From Trebonia sp035571275 (GTDB lineage Bacteria > Actinomycetota > Actinomycetes > Streptosporangiales > Streptosporangiaceae), in NCBI GenBank assembly GCA_035571275.1, contig DATMKQ010000121.1, positions 1 through 62,085 of the forward strand: a stretch of 62,085 nucleotides of DNA, given 5' to 3'. The stretch's first letter is position 1; each line of letters opens with the position of its first letter. The position numbers and the translations under genes are program-made. The notes beneath the pieces are model-generated. The model had not been told where the DNA came from and ran no database searches. It worked only from the letters and a program-made list of their open reading frames with translations. Positions 31,155-40,433 of the stretch are shown here, in pieces.

Positions 31155-31185
31155 TTTCAGTTAACCGGCCGGTGGTTAACTGAAA
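31155..31185. promoter_or_regulatory. Operator-like 12-bp perfect inverted repeat
   Basis: TTTCAGTTAACC (31155-31166) and GGTTAACTGAAA (31174-31185) flank a 7-nt spacer and end 5 nt before the PLP-enzyme start codon. A repressor bound here would cover the promoter and RBS. The length and perfection of the arms suggest a TetR- or GntR-type dimer site; no such regulator gene is adjacent. Confidence 0.7.
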
Positions 31186-31190
31186 TAGCA

Positions 31191-32657
31191 ATGACGACGC
31201 GACCCGGGCGGACTGCCACGAGTGACTTTCACGCCGCGTACCCGGAGTACGGGGCCACCTCCCGGCTGGACGAACTGCGCGCGTCCGAGTACGCATACCT
31301 GGACGAGGGCGGTCACGTTTACCTGGACTACACCGGCGCCGGGCTCGCCGCCCGGTCGCAACTCCAGGCGCACGCGAGCCGGCTGAGCGCCGGCTGCTAC
31401 GGCAACCCGCACTCAGGCAGCCCGACCTCGACCGCGTCCACGCTGCTTGTCGAACAGGCACGCGCGGCGATCCTGCGTTACTTCAACGCCACCGCCGAGG
31501 ACTACGCCGTCATCTTCACGCCGAACGCCACGGGAGCCTGCCGCCTGGTCGCCGAGGCCTATCCGTTCCGGCGCGGGACCAGGTTCGTGCTGACCGGCGA
31601 CAACCACAACTCGGTGAACGGCATAAGAGAATTCGCGAAAGCGCGGGGCGCGCGGGTGAGATACGTCCCGCTCACCGCGCCCGAACTGCGGATCGGTGCG
31701 GACGACGTCTGCGCCGCGCTCGACGGCGGGCACGGGCTGTTCGGCTACCCGGCGCAGAGCAACTTCAGCGGCGTGCAGCACCCGCTTCTGTGGGTTCGCG
31801 ACGCCCAGGCCGCGGGTTACGACGTGCTGCTCGACGCGGCGGCGTTCGTGGCCACGAACCGCCTCGACCTCGGCGCCGTGCAGCCCGAGTTCGTGGCGCT
31901 GAGCTTCTACAAGATATTCGGCTTCCCAACCGGCGTCGGTTGCCTGCTGGCCCGGCGCGACGCCCTCGCCAGGCTGCGCCGGCCGTGGTTCTCCGGCGGC
32001 ACGATCTTGGCGGCCAGCATGCAGGGCGGCTGGCACCGGATGGTCGACGGCGAAGGCGCGTTCGAGGACGGGACGCTGAACTTCCTCGCGATCCCCGACG
32101 TGACAGTCGGCCTCGACTGGATAAGCGGTATCGGCGTCGACCTGATCCACCAGCGGGTTTCGATCCTGACAAGCTGGCTCCTCGAATGCCTGCGCACGCT
32201 GCGGCACAGCACGGGCGCGCCGATGATCCGGTTCTACGGCCCGGCGTCCCGCGTCGCACGCGGCGGGACCGTGTCGTTCAACTTCCTCGACCCGGCCGGG
32301 CGCGTGCTCGACGAGCGCGCCGTGGGCCGCGACGCCAGCGCGGCGGGCATCTCGCTGCGGACCGGCTGCTTCTGCAACCCGGGGGCGGGGGAGGGCGCGT
32401 TCGGGCTGACCAGGGCAGACCTGCTCGGCCCGCGCCTGGCGAGGGCGGTTGGCCGGCAGCGCTTCCAGCGCGAAGACCTGTCAACGGTGGATGACTACCT
32501 GCGCCTGATCGGCCTGCCGACCGGCGGCGCGATCCGGGTATCGCTCGGCATCGCCTCGACGCTCGAGGACGTGGACGCGTTCCTGGACTTCGCCGAGCGC
32601 ACGTACCGCGACCGTCCAGCCGACTCAACCGGCCTGCCTCCCCGAGTCAACTGCTGA
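31191..32657 (+). CDS. Aminotransferase class V PLP enzyme, molybdenum-cofactor-sulfurase-like
   Basis: 488 aa fold-type I PLP enzyme. The PLP lysine is in VALSFYKIFGFPTGVG and the Asp in DVLLDAAAFVATN. The persulfide-type cysteine lies in the loop LRTGCFCNPGAGE, as in SufS/MOCOS. YPAQSNFSGVQHP and GDNHNSVNGIREFAKARGA are typical of the MOCOS N-terminal domain. No C-terminal MOSC domain follows, so it may sulfurate a different target or act as a desulfurase. ATG 31191 is chosen because the palindromic operator lies just upstream. Divergent from the TPP enzyme. Confidence 0.82.
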   Translation: MTTRPGRTATSDFHAAYPEYGATSRLDELRASEYAYLDEGGHVYLDYTGAGLAARSQLQAHASRLSAGCYGNPHSGSPTSTASTLLVEQARAAILRYFNATAEDYAVIFTPNATGACRLVAEAYPFRRGTRFVLTGDNHNSVNGIREFAKARGARVRYVPLTAPELRIGADDVCAALDGGHGLFGYPAQSNFSGVQHPLLWVRDAQAAGYDVLLDAAAFVATNRLDLGAVQPEFVALSFYKIFGFPTGVGCLLARRDALARLRRPWFSGGTILAASMQGGWHRMVDGEGAFEDGTLNFLAIPDVTVGLDWISGIGVDLIHQRVSILTSWLLECLRTLRHSTGAPMIRFYGPASRVARGGTVSFNFLDPAGRVLDERAVGRDASAAGISLRTGCFCNPGAGEGAFGLTRADLLGPRLARAVGRQRFQREDLSTVDDYLRLIGLPTGGAIRVSLGIASTLEDVDAFLDFAERTYRDRPADSTGLPPRVNC

Positions 32658-32686
32658 CCAGAGCTGTCGAGGCGCGGGTTGGCGGG

Positions 32687-33832
32687 CTATGGCTGCGAGC
32701 CGTACAGCATTACCAGGCCGGCCTCGCCGTTGGGGACGTGCGGGTCGGACTGCCCGCCAACAGCCCACACCGACGTGGTGCCCGGGACGCTGGCCAGACC
32801 CTCGGGGCCGTGCACGTACGCGCCCGCCGAACAGCCGGCCAGGCCAGTGTCGGTCCACACCCTAGCGCTGAAGTGCCACATCGGCCCGGCGCAGGACTCC
32901 GGTGTGAAGCCCATGGCCCAGACCCCGCCAGCCCCGTCCGGGACCAGGTCGCTGATCACGTCCTGCTTGGTGGTGGGGTCGGATGGCAGCTTGTCCACCG
33001 TCCAGGCGTGTCCGTTCCACAGTGCCGTGACGCCCCAGTCGTTATGGCCGGTCGGGATGCCGCCCGCCACCCACACATCCCCGCCGGCCAGCGCCAGCAC
33101 GGACGTCAGGTTCGTCCCGCGCGCGAGGTACGCGGGCAGCGTGACCGAGAACCAGCGGCGCCCGTTCCAGTGCATCAGCCCGTTGGCCGTCCGCTGCCCT
33201 GGACCGCCTTCGACGACCGCCCAGATGTCACTCGCCGAAACGGCGCTGGCATCCAAGACGCCGAATTGGCCGGTAGGCGCGGGAAGCGACATGGCCCGCC
33301 AGGTGCTGCCGTTGAACTGGGCGGCGTACGAGATGAACTTGCTGGGGGTGCTGTCGAACCCGAACAGCCACGCGTCATGCGCGCCAACGGCGACCCCAGA
33401 AGCGATGACCAGGCCATTCTTACCGCCCGGGAACGTGGGCGCCCGCCCGGCAGTCCAGGTTGACCCGTTGAAGCGAAGGTAGTCGCCAGACAAGTCGAAC
33501 GCCCACACGTTGCGGTCCGAGGTAGCCCCGACCGAATCGAGAACGCTTACCTTCGCCATAACGCGGGAAGGTATCGCGACCTGCTGCCAATTGGCGCCAT
33601 TCCAGTGCACAACGATGTCACCGGTGCTCGGGCCGGCTACTCCGACGGCCCACGCGTCCCGCGCGGAGATAGCGGTCACGGCGTTGAGCTGGACTTCCTC
33701 ATTGTGGGGGGCGATGGTCGCCGCTACCTGCCAGCCGCTGCCCGCCGCCTGGGCCGGGCCGATCGCTCCGGCGACGGCGAGTCCGCCCGCAGCCAGGATG
33801 ACTGCCGCCTTGGTGACGAAAGAGATAACCAT
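32687..33832 (-). CDS. Secreted beta-propeller-like protein
   Basis: 381 aa with a classic signal peptide ending AQAAG (about residues 1-31). The mature part consists of repeated units with the pattern ...D-x-WAVG...HWNG..W... (for example ARDAWAVGVAG, VVHWNGANWQQV, SDIWAVVEGG, LMHWNGRRW, GDVWVAGG, ALWNGHAWTV), giving about six blades. No catalytic motif seen; such proteins usually bind ligands at the surface. Two cysteines near the end (ESCAG, LAGCSAG) may form a disulfide. Function unknown. Confidence 0.75.
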   Translation of the reverse strand: MVISFVTKAAVILAAGGLAVAGAIGPAQAAGSGWQVAATIAPHNEEVQLNAVTAISARDAWAVGVAGPSTGDIVVHWNGANWQQVAIPSRVMAKVSVLDSVGATSDRNVWAFDLSGDYLRFNGSTWTAGRAPTFPGGKNGLVIASGVAVGAHDAWLFGFDSTPSKFISYAAQFNGSTWRAMSLPAPTGQFGVLDASAVSASDIWAVVEGGPGQRTANGLMHWNGRRWFSVTLPAYLARGTNLTSVLALAGGDVWVAGGIPTGHNDWGVTALWNGHAWTVDKLPSDPTTKQDVISDLVPDGAGGVWAMGFTPESCAGPMWHFSARVWTDTGLAGCSAGAYVHGPEGLASVPGTTSVWAVGGQSDPHVPNGEAGLVMLYGSQP

Positions 33833-33905
33833 TTAGACGCTCCATCGCACAAGCCCCGGAAATCCCCTCTGTGACAATACGGACCCTTTTCCCCCAGCGC
33901 AACGC

Positions 33906-35714
33906 TCAGTGAGTTCGCGTCCTGCGGATAACGACCGCGACCGTGGCGGCGAAGAATGCGACGGCGAAGCCAGCCAGGATCAGCCAGTCGACGCCCACCG
34001 CACGGTCAAACGTGGTTCCGTACGAGGCGAGCAGCGGCGCGCCGAGGGGCGATCTGCCGTTCCCCCACAGCGCCGTGACACCCATGCTGTGCCCGAGCGC
34101 CTCAAACGTCCAGCGATCGGTCATGGCGTAGCTGATCCAGCGGCCGACCAGCGCCATCGCGGGCACCGGAAGGATCGCGCCGACGAACAGCACCTGCGGG
34201 AAGCAGACGATCGGCATCGCTATGGTGGCCTGCGACGGCTCGGACACGGCCGCCGAAATCAGCAGGCCGAGGCCGAGCGCGGCCACCGAAGAGAGCAGCA
34301 AGGTCACGAAGCTCGCCGCGTAGCCGCCCCCGGCGGGCAGCCGTCCGAGCCCGCGGAGCACCACCAGGAACAAGACGTCTACCAGGGCGAGCACCGGCAC
34401 GAGCACCGCCGCCTTGGCCAGCACATACGCCCCGGCGCTCAGGCCGGCGAACCGCTCCCTGCGGAGCACGGCGAATTCGGCGCAGATCTGCGGCAACCCG
34501 TAGGTCAGGCCGAAAAAGAAACCGCCGAACGCGACCCAGAACAAGATCATCTCGGTGGCCGCGGGATTAGGGTGCGCGGGGTCGAAAGCGCCTGGCCGGA
34601 AAAGCACCAGGAACAGCAGCAGCACCGCCACCGGCGAGCCGACCAGGATCGCGAGCGTTCGCCTGGAGCGGCCGAGGATGTCGGCGTTCCGCTTGGTCAG
34701 CACGGCCCACTGCCGCAGCGCTCGCCGGGCGTCCCCCGCGGCGAGTGCCACGGGAGCGGCGAGCACCTGGGGCTCGGCGTCCACCGGGCTCAGGTCCGCG
34801 GCGTCCGGATCGATGGCGTCAAGGCCCCCGCTCGCACCGCTGCGATCGACGCGATCGAGATCGGGACCGTCCAGGCCGACCGGGCCGGGGGACAGCGGCC
34901 TGGCCACGTCGGGAAACAGGTTGGCCGGGCCCGGTTGCGACGAGAAGACGAGGCTGGGTGAGAGGGCACTATTCGTTCGGGAAAATGGGAAGAAGCGCCG
35001 GGACCATGCCTTTACCGGATCGCTAAGCCCAGCCAGCCGCTCGTAGATCTCATCAAGACTGTCCGCGCCGAAGTAGTCGCGGGCGGCCGCCGGAGTCCCG
35101 AAGAACGCCAGGTAACCCCCGTTCGCCAGCACCGCGATCTTGTCACATCGGTCGGCGTCCACCGGGTTGTGCGTGGTGAGCACCACCGTCCTCCCGCCGT
35201 CGCACATGCGCCGCAGGACCCGCATCAGCTCCGAGCCGCGCGCCGGATCCAGCCCGGACGTCGGCTCGTCGAGGAAGAACAGCCCGGGACTGGCCACCAG
35301 TTCGGCCGCGATCGAGGCGCGTTTGCGCTCGCCTCCGGAAAGGTCGCCGACAGGCACCACCGACCGGCTGGCTAGATCGAGCGTCCGCAGCACGTCACTG
35401 ACGGCGGCGTCCCGGCGGGCGACCTCGCGCAGCAGGGCCGCGTACCTGAGCGTGCGGGCAAGCGGCAGCGCGGGGTGGATCGCATCGCCTTGCGGGACGT
35501 AGCCGATATTTCCCGGTGCCCGGAGCACCGAGCCTGATGCTGGCGGACGCAACCCCGACATGGTATCGAGCAGCGTCGTCTTGCCTGAGCCGCTGGCGCC
35601 GATGATCGCGACGAGTTCACCATGCTCGACTGCGAGCGATACGTCGTGCAGGATTTCGTCCCCGGACCGGACCCGCTGCCCGATTGCGCGCACATCGATA
35701 CCCACCGCCCGCAC
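33906..35714 (-). CDS. ABCG-type transporter (ATPase fused to ABC-2 membrane domain)
   Basis: 602 aa half-transporter with the reverse order typical of ABCG: nucleotide-binding domain first (Walker A IGASGSGKTT about 38-47, Q-loop YVPQGD, signature LSGGERKR, Walker B LFFLDEPTSGLD, H-loop TTHN), a linker of about 90 residues, then a six-helix ABC-2 domain from about residue 350. It must dimerise to work. Bacterial ABCG-like proteins export lipids or hydrophobic compounds. It is divergent from rmuC with a 71-nt gap. Substrate unknown. Confidence 0.85.
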   Translation of the reverse strand: MRAVGIDVRAIGQRVRSGDEILHDVSLAVEHGELVAIIGASGSGKTTLLDTMSGLRPPASGSVLRAPGNIGYVPQGDAIHPALPLARTLRYAALLREVARRDAAVSDVLRTLDLASRSVVPVGDLSGGERKRASIAAELVASPGLFFLDEPTSGLDPARGSELMRVLRRMCDGGRTVVLTTHNPVDADRCDKIAVLANGGYLAFFGTPAAARDYFGADSLDEIYERLAGLSDPVKAWSRRFFPFSRTNSALSPSLVFSSQPGPANLFPDVARPLSPGPVGLDGPDLDRVDRSGASGGLDAIDPDAADLSPVDAEPQVLAAPVALAAGDARRALRQWAVLTKRNADILGRSRRTLAILVGSPVAVLLLFLVLFRPGAFDPAHPNPAATEMILFWVAFGGFFFGLTYGLPQICAEFAVLRRERFAGLSAGAYVLAKAAVLVPVLALVDVLFLVVLRGLGRLPAGGGYAASFVTLLLSSVAALGLGLLISAAVSEPSQATIAMPIVCFPQVLFVGAILPVPAMALVGRWISYAMTDRWTFEALGHSMGVTALWGNGRSPLGAPLLASYGTTFDRAVGVDWLILAGFAVAFFAATVAVVIRRTRTH

Positions 35715-35785
35715 AGCACTATTGTCGCCGGTTCCCCCGCGTGTCGCCGGGCGGGGTGGGCGCGCGATGCGCCAATACTGGAAAC

Positions 35786-36955
35786 ATGACCGTGTTCGCC
35801 CTGCTGGCCGGAATCGCGATCGGAGTGGTGATCGGCTACCTGCTGGCGCGCAGTCGCCTCGCCACCGCGCAAGAGCGCGCCCGCGCCGCGGAGGAAGCAG
35901 CCGCGCTGATCGAGCGCACGACGCGCGAGAAGACCGCGCTCGCGGAGGGTCAGCTGGCGCAGCGTTTCGACGTCGAGCAGCTGGTCGGGCCGATGCGGGA
36001 GACGCTGGCCCGCGTCGAGCGGCAGCTGCGCGAGTCCGACATCGCGCGCACCCAGTCGCACGCTGAGCTCGCGCAGCAGATCGAGTTCACCCGCCGGGGC
36101 GCCGAACAGCTTCGCGAGCAGACCCGCGCGCTCGTCAGCGCGCTGCGCCGGCCCGAGGCGCGCGGGCGGTGGGGGGAGCTTCAGTTGCGCCGGGTCGTCG
36201 AGCTGGCGGGCATGGCGAACCGCTGTGACTTCGATGAGCAGGTCGTCATCGAGGGGGGCCTGCGGCCGGACATGGTGGTGCGGCTGGCTGGCGGCAAGAA
36301 CGTCGTCGTGGACTCCAAGGTGTCGCTCGCCGCCTACCTGGAAGCGGCCGAGGCCGCCGACGACGACGTGCGCGAGGACCGGCTCGACGCGCACGCCCGC
36401 CACCTGCGGTCGCACGTCGATCAGCTCGGCGCCAAGGCCTACTGGAACGCGCTGCCGCAAACACCGGAATTCGTGATCCTGTTCATCCCCGGGGAGGCGT
36501 TCCTCGCGCCCGCACTGGAGCGCGATCCGGGCCTGCTGGAACACGCGATCGGACGCAGGGTACACATTGCCACGCCGACGACGCTGGTTTCGATGCTGCG
36601 CACCGCGCAATACGCCTGGCAGCAGCAGGCACTGTCCGAGAACGCGCGAGCGGTGTTCGACCTGGGCCGCGAGCTATACGAACGGCTGTCAGGGCTGGGG
36701 CGCAATGTGGAGCGGGTCGGCAAGTCGCTCACCGCCGCCGTCGGCGCCTACAACCAGGCGGTCGGATCGCTGGAGAGCCGGGTACTCGTCAGCGCGCGGC
36801 GGCTCGCCCAGCTCGGAATCGTGGAGGCGGACCTGCACGCGCCTGCCGCCGTCGTGGACACCGCGCGGCCGCTGTCCGCGCCCGAACTGCTCGCCGCGGA
36901 GCAAGGCCTGGATTCCGCCTCGGACCCGGCTGAGCTGCTCGGCTCGATTCCGTGA
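35786..36955 (+). CDS. rmuC: DNA recombination protein RmuC
   Basis: 389 aa. N-terminal membrane helix (FALLAGIAIGVVIGYLLA), a long coiled coil (about 30-120), then the PD-(D/E)xK-like RmuC core: RGRWGELQLRRVVELAGM, DMVVRLAGGKNVVVDSKVSLAAYLEA, FVILFIPGEAFLAPAL. RmuC limits recombination-associated inversion and acts near DNA ends. The frame opens upstream in the ABCG promoter, so ATG 35786 is chosen; it gives the expected helix at the N-terminus. The DUF6542 gene overlaps its stop (GTGA). Confidence 0.93.
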   Translation: MTVFALLAGIAIGVVIGYLLARSRLATAQERARAAEEAAALIERTTREKTALAEGQLAQRFDVEQLVGPMRETLARVERQLRESDIARTQSHAELAQQIEFTRRGAEQLREQTRALVSALRRPEARGRWGELQLRRVVELAGMANRCDFDEQVVIEGGLRPDMVVRLAGGKNVVVDSKVSLAAYLEAAEAADDDVREDRLDAHARHLRSHVDQLGAKAYWNALPQTPEFVILFIPGEAFLAPALERDPGLLEHAIGRRVHIATPTTLVSMLRTAQYAWQQQALSENARAVFDLGRELYERLSGLGRNVERVGKSLTAAVGAYNQAVGSLESRVLVSARRLAQLGIVEADLHAPAAVVDTARPLSAPELLAAEQGLDSASDPAELLGSIP

Positions 36956-37350
36956 AACCCGGCAGACCGGGGGTCCGGCTGACCGGCCGCGGCGGCCTCC
37001 TGCTGGTGTTCGCGGCCTGCTTCCTCGGCCTGCTCGCCGCGGACTGGGCGAGCTGGGAAGAGCTGGCCGACGCGGTGTTCTTCATGGCCAGCAGCCTGGC
37101 GGCGTACTACGTGGGGCGCGGCGGACTGCTGCCGGTGGTCGTGTCGACGCCGTTGCTGTTCTTCCTCGCCTGCTTGCTGGAGAAAGTGCTGACCTCGCGC
37201 GGCTTGGTGCCGGCGCTCAGCGGAACGCGGAACGTGCTGGCCGGAGCGGCGGTGTGGCTGCTCGCGGGGACCGGGCTGACCCTGGCGATCGCCCTGCTGC
37301 GCGGGCTGCGCCGTGAAGTACGCGCCCTGGTGCTCGCGCTGCGCTCGTAG
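36952..37350 (+). CDS. DUF6542-type four-helix membrane protein
   Basis: 132 aa small integral membrane protein with four hydrophobic segments (GLLLVFAACFLGLLAAD, ADAVFFMASSLAAYYVG, LLPVVVSTPLLFFLACLLE, VLAGAAVWLLAGTGLTLAIALL) and a basic C-terminus. GTG 36952 overlaps the rmuC stop. It sits tail-to-tail with ispH, as the DUF6542 gene does in mycobacteria (Rv1111c region). Function unknown. Confidence 0.75.
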   Translation: MKPGRPGVRLTGRGGLLLVFAACFLGLLAADWASWEELADAVFFMASSLAAYYVGRGGLLPVVVSTPLLFFLACLLEKVLTSRGLVPALSGTRNVLAGAAVWLLAGTGLTLAIALLRGLRREVRALVLALRS

Positions 37351-38292
37351 CTACTTCCGTAGCTCGCGCGGAAGCTGGAACGCCATCCGCTCCTTGATCG
37401 CCTCGACCTCTTCGACATCGCTGAACCCGAGCGCGTCCAGCTTGTCGAGCACTCCGGCGACAAGTTCCTCGGGGACCGAAGCCCCGCTGGTGACCCCGAC
37501 CGTGCTCGCCCCGTCGAACCAGTGCTCTTCGATCTCGCCGGCGTCGTCCACCAGGTAGGCGGCGCCCGCCCCCGCGTCCTTGGCCACCTCGACCAGGCGG
37601 ACCGAGTTCGACGAGTTCGGCGATCCGACGACGATCACCACGTCCGCGTCGCGGGCGATGACCTTGACCGCGGCCTGCCGGTTCTGTGTCGCGTAGCAGA
37701 TGTCATCGCTCGGCGGGTCTATCATCCCGGGGAAGCGTTCCTTGAGCGCCGCCACCGTCTGCACGGTCTCGTCGACCGACAGGGTCGTCTGGGAGAGCCA
37801 CACCACTTTGGACGGGTCGCGGACCTCGACCTTGCCCGCGCCATCAGGACCGTCGACCAGGCGTACCCGCGACGGGGCCTCGCCCGTGGTCCCGACGACC
37901 TCCTCGTGTCCCTGGTGGCCGATCAGCAAGATGTCATAGTCGCTGGCCGCGAACCGCCGCGCCTCGTTGTGCACCTTCGTGACGAGCGGGCAGGTGGCGT
38001 CGATGGCCCGCAGGCCGCGCTTCTCGGCGGCCGCGCGCACCTCGGGCGCGATTCCATGAGCGGAGAAGACGACGACACCGCCCTCGGGCACCTCGTCGGT
38101 CTCCTCCACGAAGACGGCGCCGCGCTTTTCCAGTTCGTTGACCACGTGCGTGTTGTGCACGATCTGCTTGCGCACGTATACCGGTGCGCCGAACCGGCCA
38201 AGCGCGATCTCGACGGCCTGCACAGCGCGGTCGACCCCTGCGCAGTAGCCTCGTGGCTTCGCCAGCAGGACCCGGCGATGGGTCTTCGACAT
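37351..38292 (-). CDS. ispH: 4-hydroxy-3-methylbut-2-enyl diphosphate reductase IspH
   Basis: Last enzyme of the MEP isoprenoid pathway: reduces HMBPP to IPP/DMAPP with a [4Fe-4S] cluster. 313 aa. The three cluster cysteines are in KPRGYCAGVDRA (Cys17), IDATCPLVTKVHNE and DDICYATQNRQAAV, with the proton-relay TEAP-like loop TTGEAPSRV and HGIAPEVR histidine. The frame runs on to 38367; ATG 38292 gives the canonical start SKTHRRVLLAKPRG (ATG 38301 is possible). Adjacent to the lipid-droplet protein gene and xseAB, a conserved actinobacterial order. Confidence 0.96.
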   Translation of the reverse strand: MSKTHRRVLLAKPRGYCAGVDRAVQAVEIALGRFGAPVYVRKQIVHNTHVVNELEKRGAVFVEETDEVPEGGVVVFSAHGIAPEVRAAAEKRGLRAIDATCPLVTKVHNEARRFAASDYDILLIGHQGHEEVVGTTGEAPSRVRLVDGPDGAGKVEVRDPSKVVWLSQTTLSVDETVQTVAALKERFPGMIDPPSDDICYATQNRQAAVKVIARDADVVIVVGSPNSSNSVRLVEVAKDAGAGAAYLVDDAGEIEEHWFDGASTVGVTSGASVPEELVAGVLDKLDALGFSDVEEVEAIKERMAFQLPRELRK

Positions 38293-38497
38293 GCTTCCCA
38301 TCGTAGGCGAGCGACTAGGCACCTCAGTCAGAAGGCTCGCTGGTGGCCGTAGCGGTACCATCGCCATGCGTGCACGCTAACTGACATTTGCGCACGTGAC
38401 GGGAAAGCGCGAAGATACCGCCTTAATCAAGGCACAACGGTCGAGCCCGTTGCTGCGGCACACTGGATTGGTACACCGGCTCCGAGGAGAGTGTGAA

Positions 38498-39106
38498 ATG
38501 CGCGTCCCGCAGGTGAAGGAAGCCCCGGCTAAAGGGCTACGGGCGATGTTCGCGGGAATTGGCCAGCTGCTGTCTATGACCGACAAGCTTCGCGGCAAGT
38601 CCGCCGCATCGCCTGACCCCGAGACCGTGGTCCCCGCGACAGCGCCGCCCCAGACCGCCGCCACGCAGGCCGCGGCAACCGAAACGGCGGCACCCGAGAC
38701 CGCCGCCCCCGAGACCGCGGCCCCCGAGACGGTTGTCGCCGAGACGGTTATCCCCGAGGTCAAGGCAGCGGCCAAGCCGCGAACGGCCGCCAAGCCGCGC
38801 GCCGCCGCGAAGCCAGCGGCCGCCAAGCCCGCCCCGGCTGCCCCGGCTGCCCCGGCTGCCGCGGCCGCGGCGGAGACCACGGCGCCCGGCGGCCACGTCA
38901 GGCTGGTACAGCCAGACGAGGCGCCAGCCGCGCAACTGCCGCTGGCGAACTACGACGAACTGACTGTCCCGTCCCTGCGTGCCCGGCTCCGCAACCTGTC
39001 CGCGGACCAGCTCGGCCAGCTCATCGCCTACGAGAAGAGCCACGCGGACCGCGCCGACGTGATCACGATGTTCGAGCGCCGGGTGACCAAGCTCGCCGAG
39101 GGCTAG
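38498..39106 (+). CDS. Lipid-droplet-associated-type protein with Lys/Ala/Pro linker
   Basis: 202 aa. A short N-terminal amphipathic region (PAKGLRAMFAGIGQLLSMTDKL), a long Ala/Pro/Thr/Glu then Lys/Ala/Pro-rich linker (about 45-130; AAPET repeats then AAKPRTAAKPRAAAKP), and a conserved C-terminal module (LPLANYDELTVPSLRARLRNLS...ITMFERRVTKL) typical of the gene found between ispH and xseA in actinobacteria, annotated there as lipid-droplet-associated. ATG 38498 has GGAG at good spacing. The basic linker resembles histone-H1-like tails, so nucleic-acid binding is an alternative. Confidence 0.65.
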   Translation: MRVPQVKEAPAKGLRAMFAGIGQLLSMTDKLRGKSAASPDPETVVPATAPPQTAATQAAATETAAPETAAPETAAPETVVAETVIPEVKAAAKPRTAAKPRAAAKPAAAKPAPAAPAAPAAAAAAETTAPGGHVRLVQPDEAPAAQLPLANYDELTVPSLRARLRNLSADQLGQLIAYEKSHADRADVITMFERRVTKLAEG

Positions 39107-39148
39107 CCGTCCGACCGCCCGACGCCAAGGACGTGGTGGGATGGTGGC

Positions 39149-40423
39149 ATGGCCCTAGAGACGTCGGCGGAGTCGCCGGTTCCTGTCCGGACGGTGCTCC
39201 AGCTGGTCGGCGGCTGGATCGCCAAGCTGGGCCGGGTCTGGGTCGAGGGACAGATTGCCGAGTGCAAGAAGCGCGGCAGCACGGTGTTCCTGACGCTGCG
39301 CGATCCGGTGGCGGCCGTCTCCGTCCAGGTGATCTGCTCCCGGCAGGTGTTCGAGGTGGCCAGCCCGGAAGAAGGCGCCCGCGTTGTCGTCTTCGCTAAG
39401 CCTGACTTCAACGCCACGCGGGGCGCGTTCGCGCTGACCGGCCTTGAGATCCGCGCGGTAGGGATCGGTGAACTGCTCGCGCGGCTGGACCGGCTGCGCC
39501 GTGCGCTCGCCGCCGAAGGCCTGTTCTCCCCCGAGCGCAAGCGCGCGCTGCCGTTCCTGCCCGCGGTGATCGGGCTGATCTGCGGGCGCGAGTCCGCGGC
39601 ACAGCGCGACGTGCAGCGCAGTGCCGAACGTCGGTGGCCGGCGGTCAAGTTCCGCGTCGAGCAGGTCGCGGTGCAGGGCCCGTATGCCGCGGGTGAGGTC
39701 ATCGCCGCGCTGCAGCGGCTGGATGCGGACCCCGACGTGGAGGTGATCGTCATCACCAGGGGCGGCGGGTCCGTCGAGGACCTGCTCCCGTTCTCCGACG
39801 AGGCCCTGCTGCGGGCGGTGGCCGCCTGCCGGACGCCGGTGGTGAGCGCGATCGGGCACGAGCAGGACTCGCCGCTCCTCGACCTCGTGGCGGACCTGCG
39901 GGCATCGACCCCGACCGACGCCGCCAAGCGGATCGTGCCGGACGTCGCCGAGCAGCTCGCGCTCGTCACCGAGCTGCGCGGCCGCGCACGCCGCTCGGTG
40001 CTCGGCTGGCTCGACCGGGAGCAGGCGTGGCTGGGGGCCATCACCTCACGCCCGGCCATCGCCGACCCGGTCCGCGAGATCGAACGGCAAAGTGAGCAGG
40101 TCGACGCGCTGGTACGGCGGGCACGCCAGCGCCTGGACGGCAGCCTGGCCCGGGCCGGTGACGACATCACGCACACCCGCGCCCGGCTGCTCGCGCTCTC
40201 GCCCGCGGCCACGCTGCGGCGCGGGTACGCGATCGTGCAGCACGCCAACTCCGCGGTTGTGCGCTCGGCGGCAGAAGTCACCCAGGGCGAACGGCTCACG
40301 GTCAGGTTCGCCGACGACCAGCTCACCGTGCAGTCTGGGGCCCAGGCCCAGGCCCAGGCCGAGGCCGAGGCCGAGGCCGAAGCTCCAGCTCCAGCGGCGG
40401 CCGGCGACAGCGGCCACGAGTAG
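39149..40423 (+). CDS. xseA: Exodeoxyribonuclease VII large subunit
   Basis: Catalytic subunit of ExoVII, which degrades single-stranded DNA from both ends. 424 aa. N-terminal OB fold (LGRVWVEGQIAECKKRGSTVFLTLRD), then the catalytic region VEVIVITRGGGSVEDLLPFSDE and VVSAIGHEQDSPLLDLVADLRASTPTDAAK, and a C-terminal coiled coil. The extreme C-terminus is a QAQAEAEAEA low-complexity tail from a 6-bp-type repeat. xseB starts 11 nt later. Confidence 0.95.
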   Translation: MALETSAESPVPVRTVLQLVGGWIAKLGRVWVEGQIAECKKRGSTVFLTLRDPVAAVSVQVICSRQVFEVASPEEGARVVVFAKPDFNATRGAFALTGLEIRAVGIGELLARLDRLRRALAAEGLFSPERKRALPFLPAVIGLICGRESAAQRDVQRSAERRWPAVKFRVEQVAVQGPYAAGEVIAALQRLDADPDVEVIVITRGGGSVEDLLPFSDEALLRAVAACRTPVVSAIGHEQDSPLLDLVADLRASTPTDAAKRIVPDVAEQLALVTELRGRARRSVLGWLDREQAWLGAITSRPAIADPVREIERQSEQVDALVRRARQRLDGSLARAGDDITHTRARLLALSPAATLRRGYAIVQHANSAVVRSAAEVTQGERLTVRFADDQLTVQSGAQAQAQAEAEAEAEAPAPAAAGDSGHE

Positions 40424-40433
40424 GATATTTTTC

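Noticed and set aside
40340..40423. Short tandem repeat at the xseA 3' end as a regulatory element
   Set aside because: It is in frame and encodes a QAQAEAEA tail, so it is a coding low-complexity tract.
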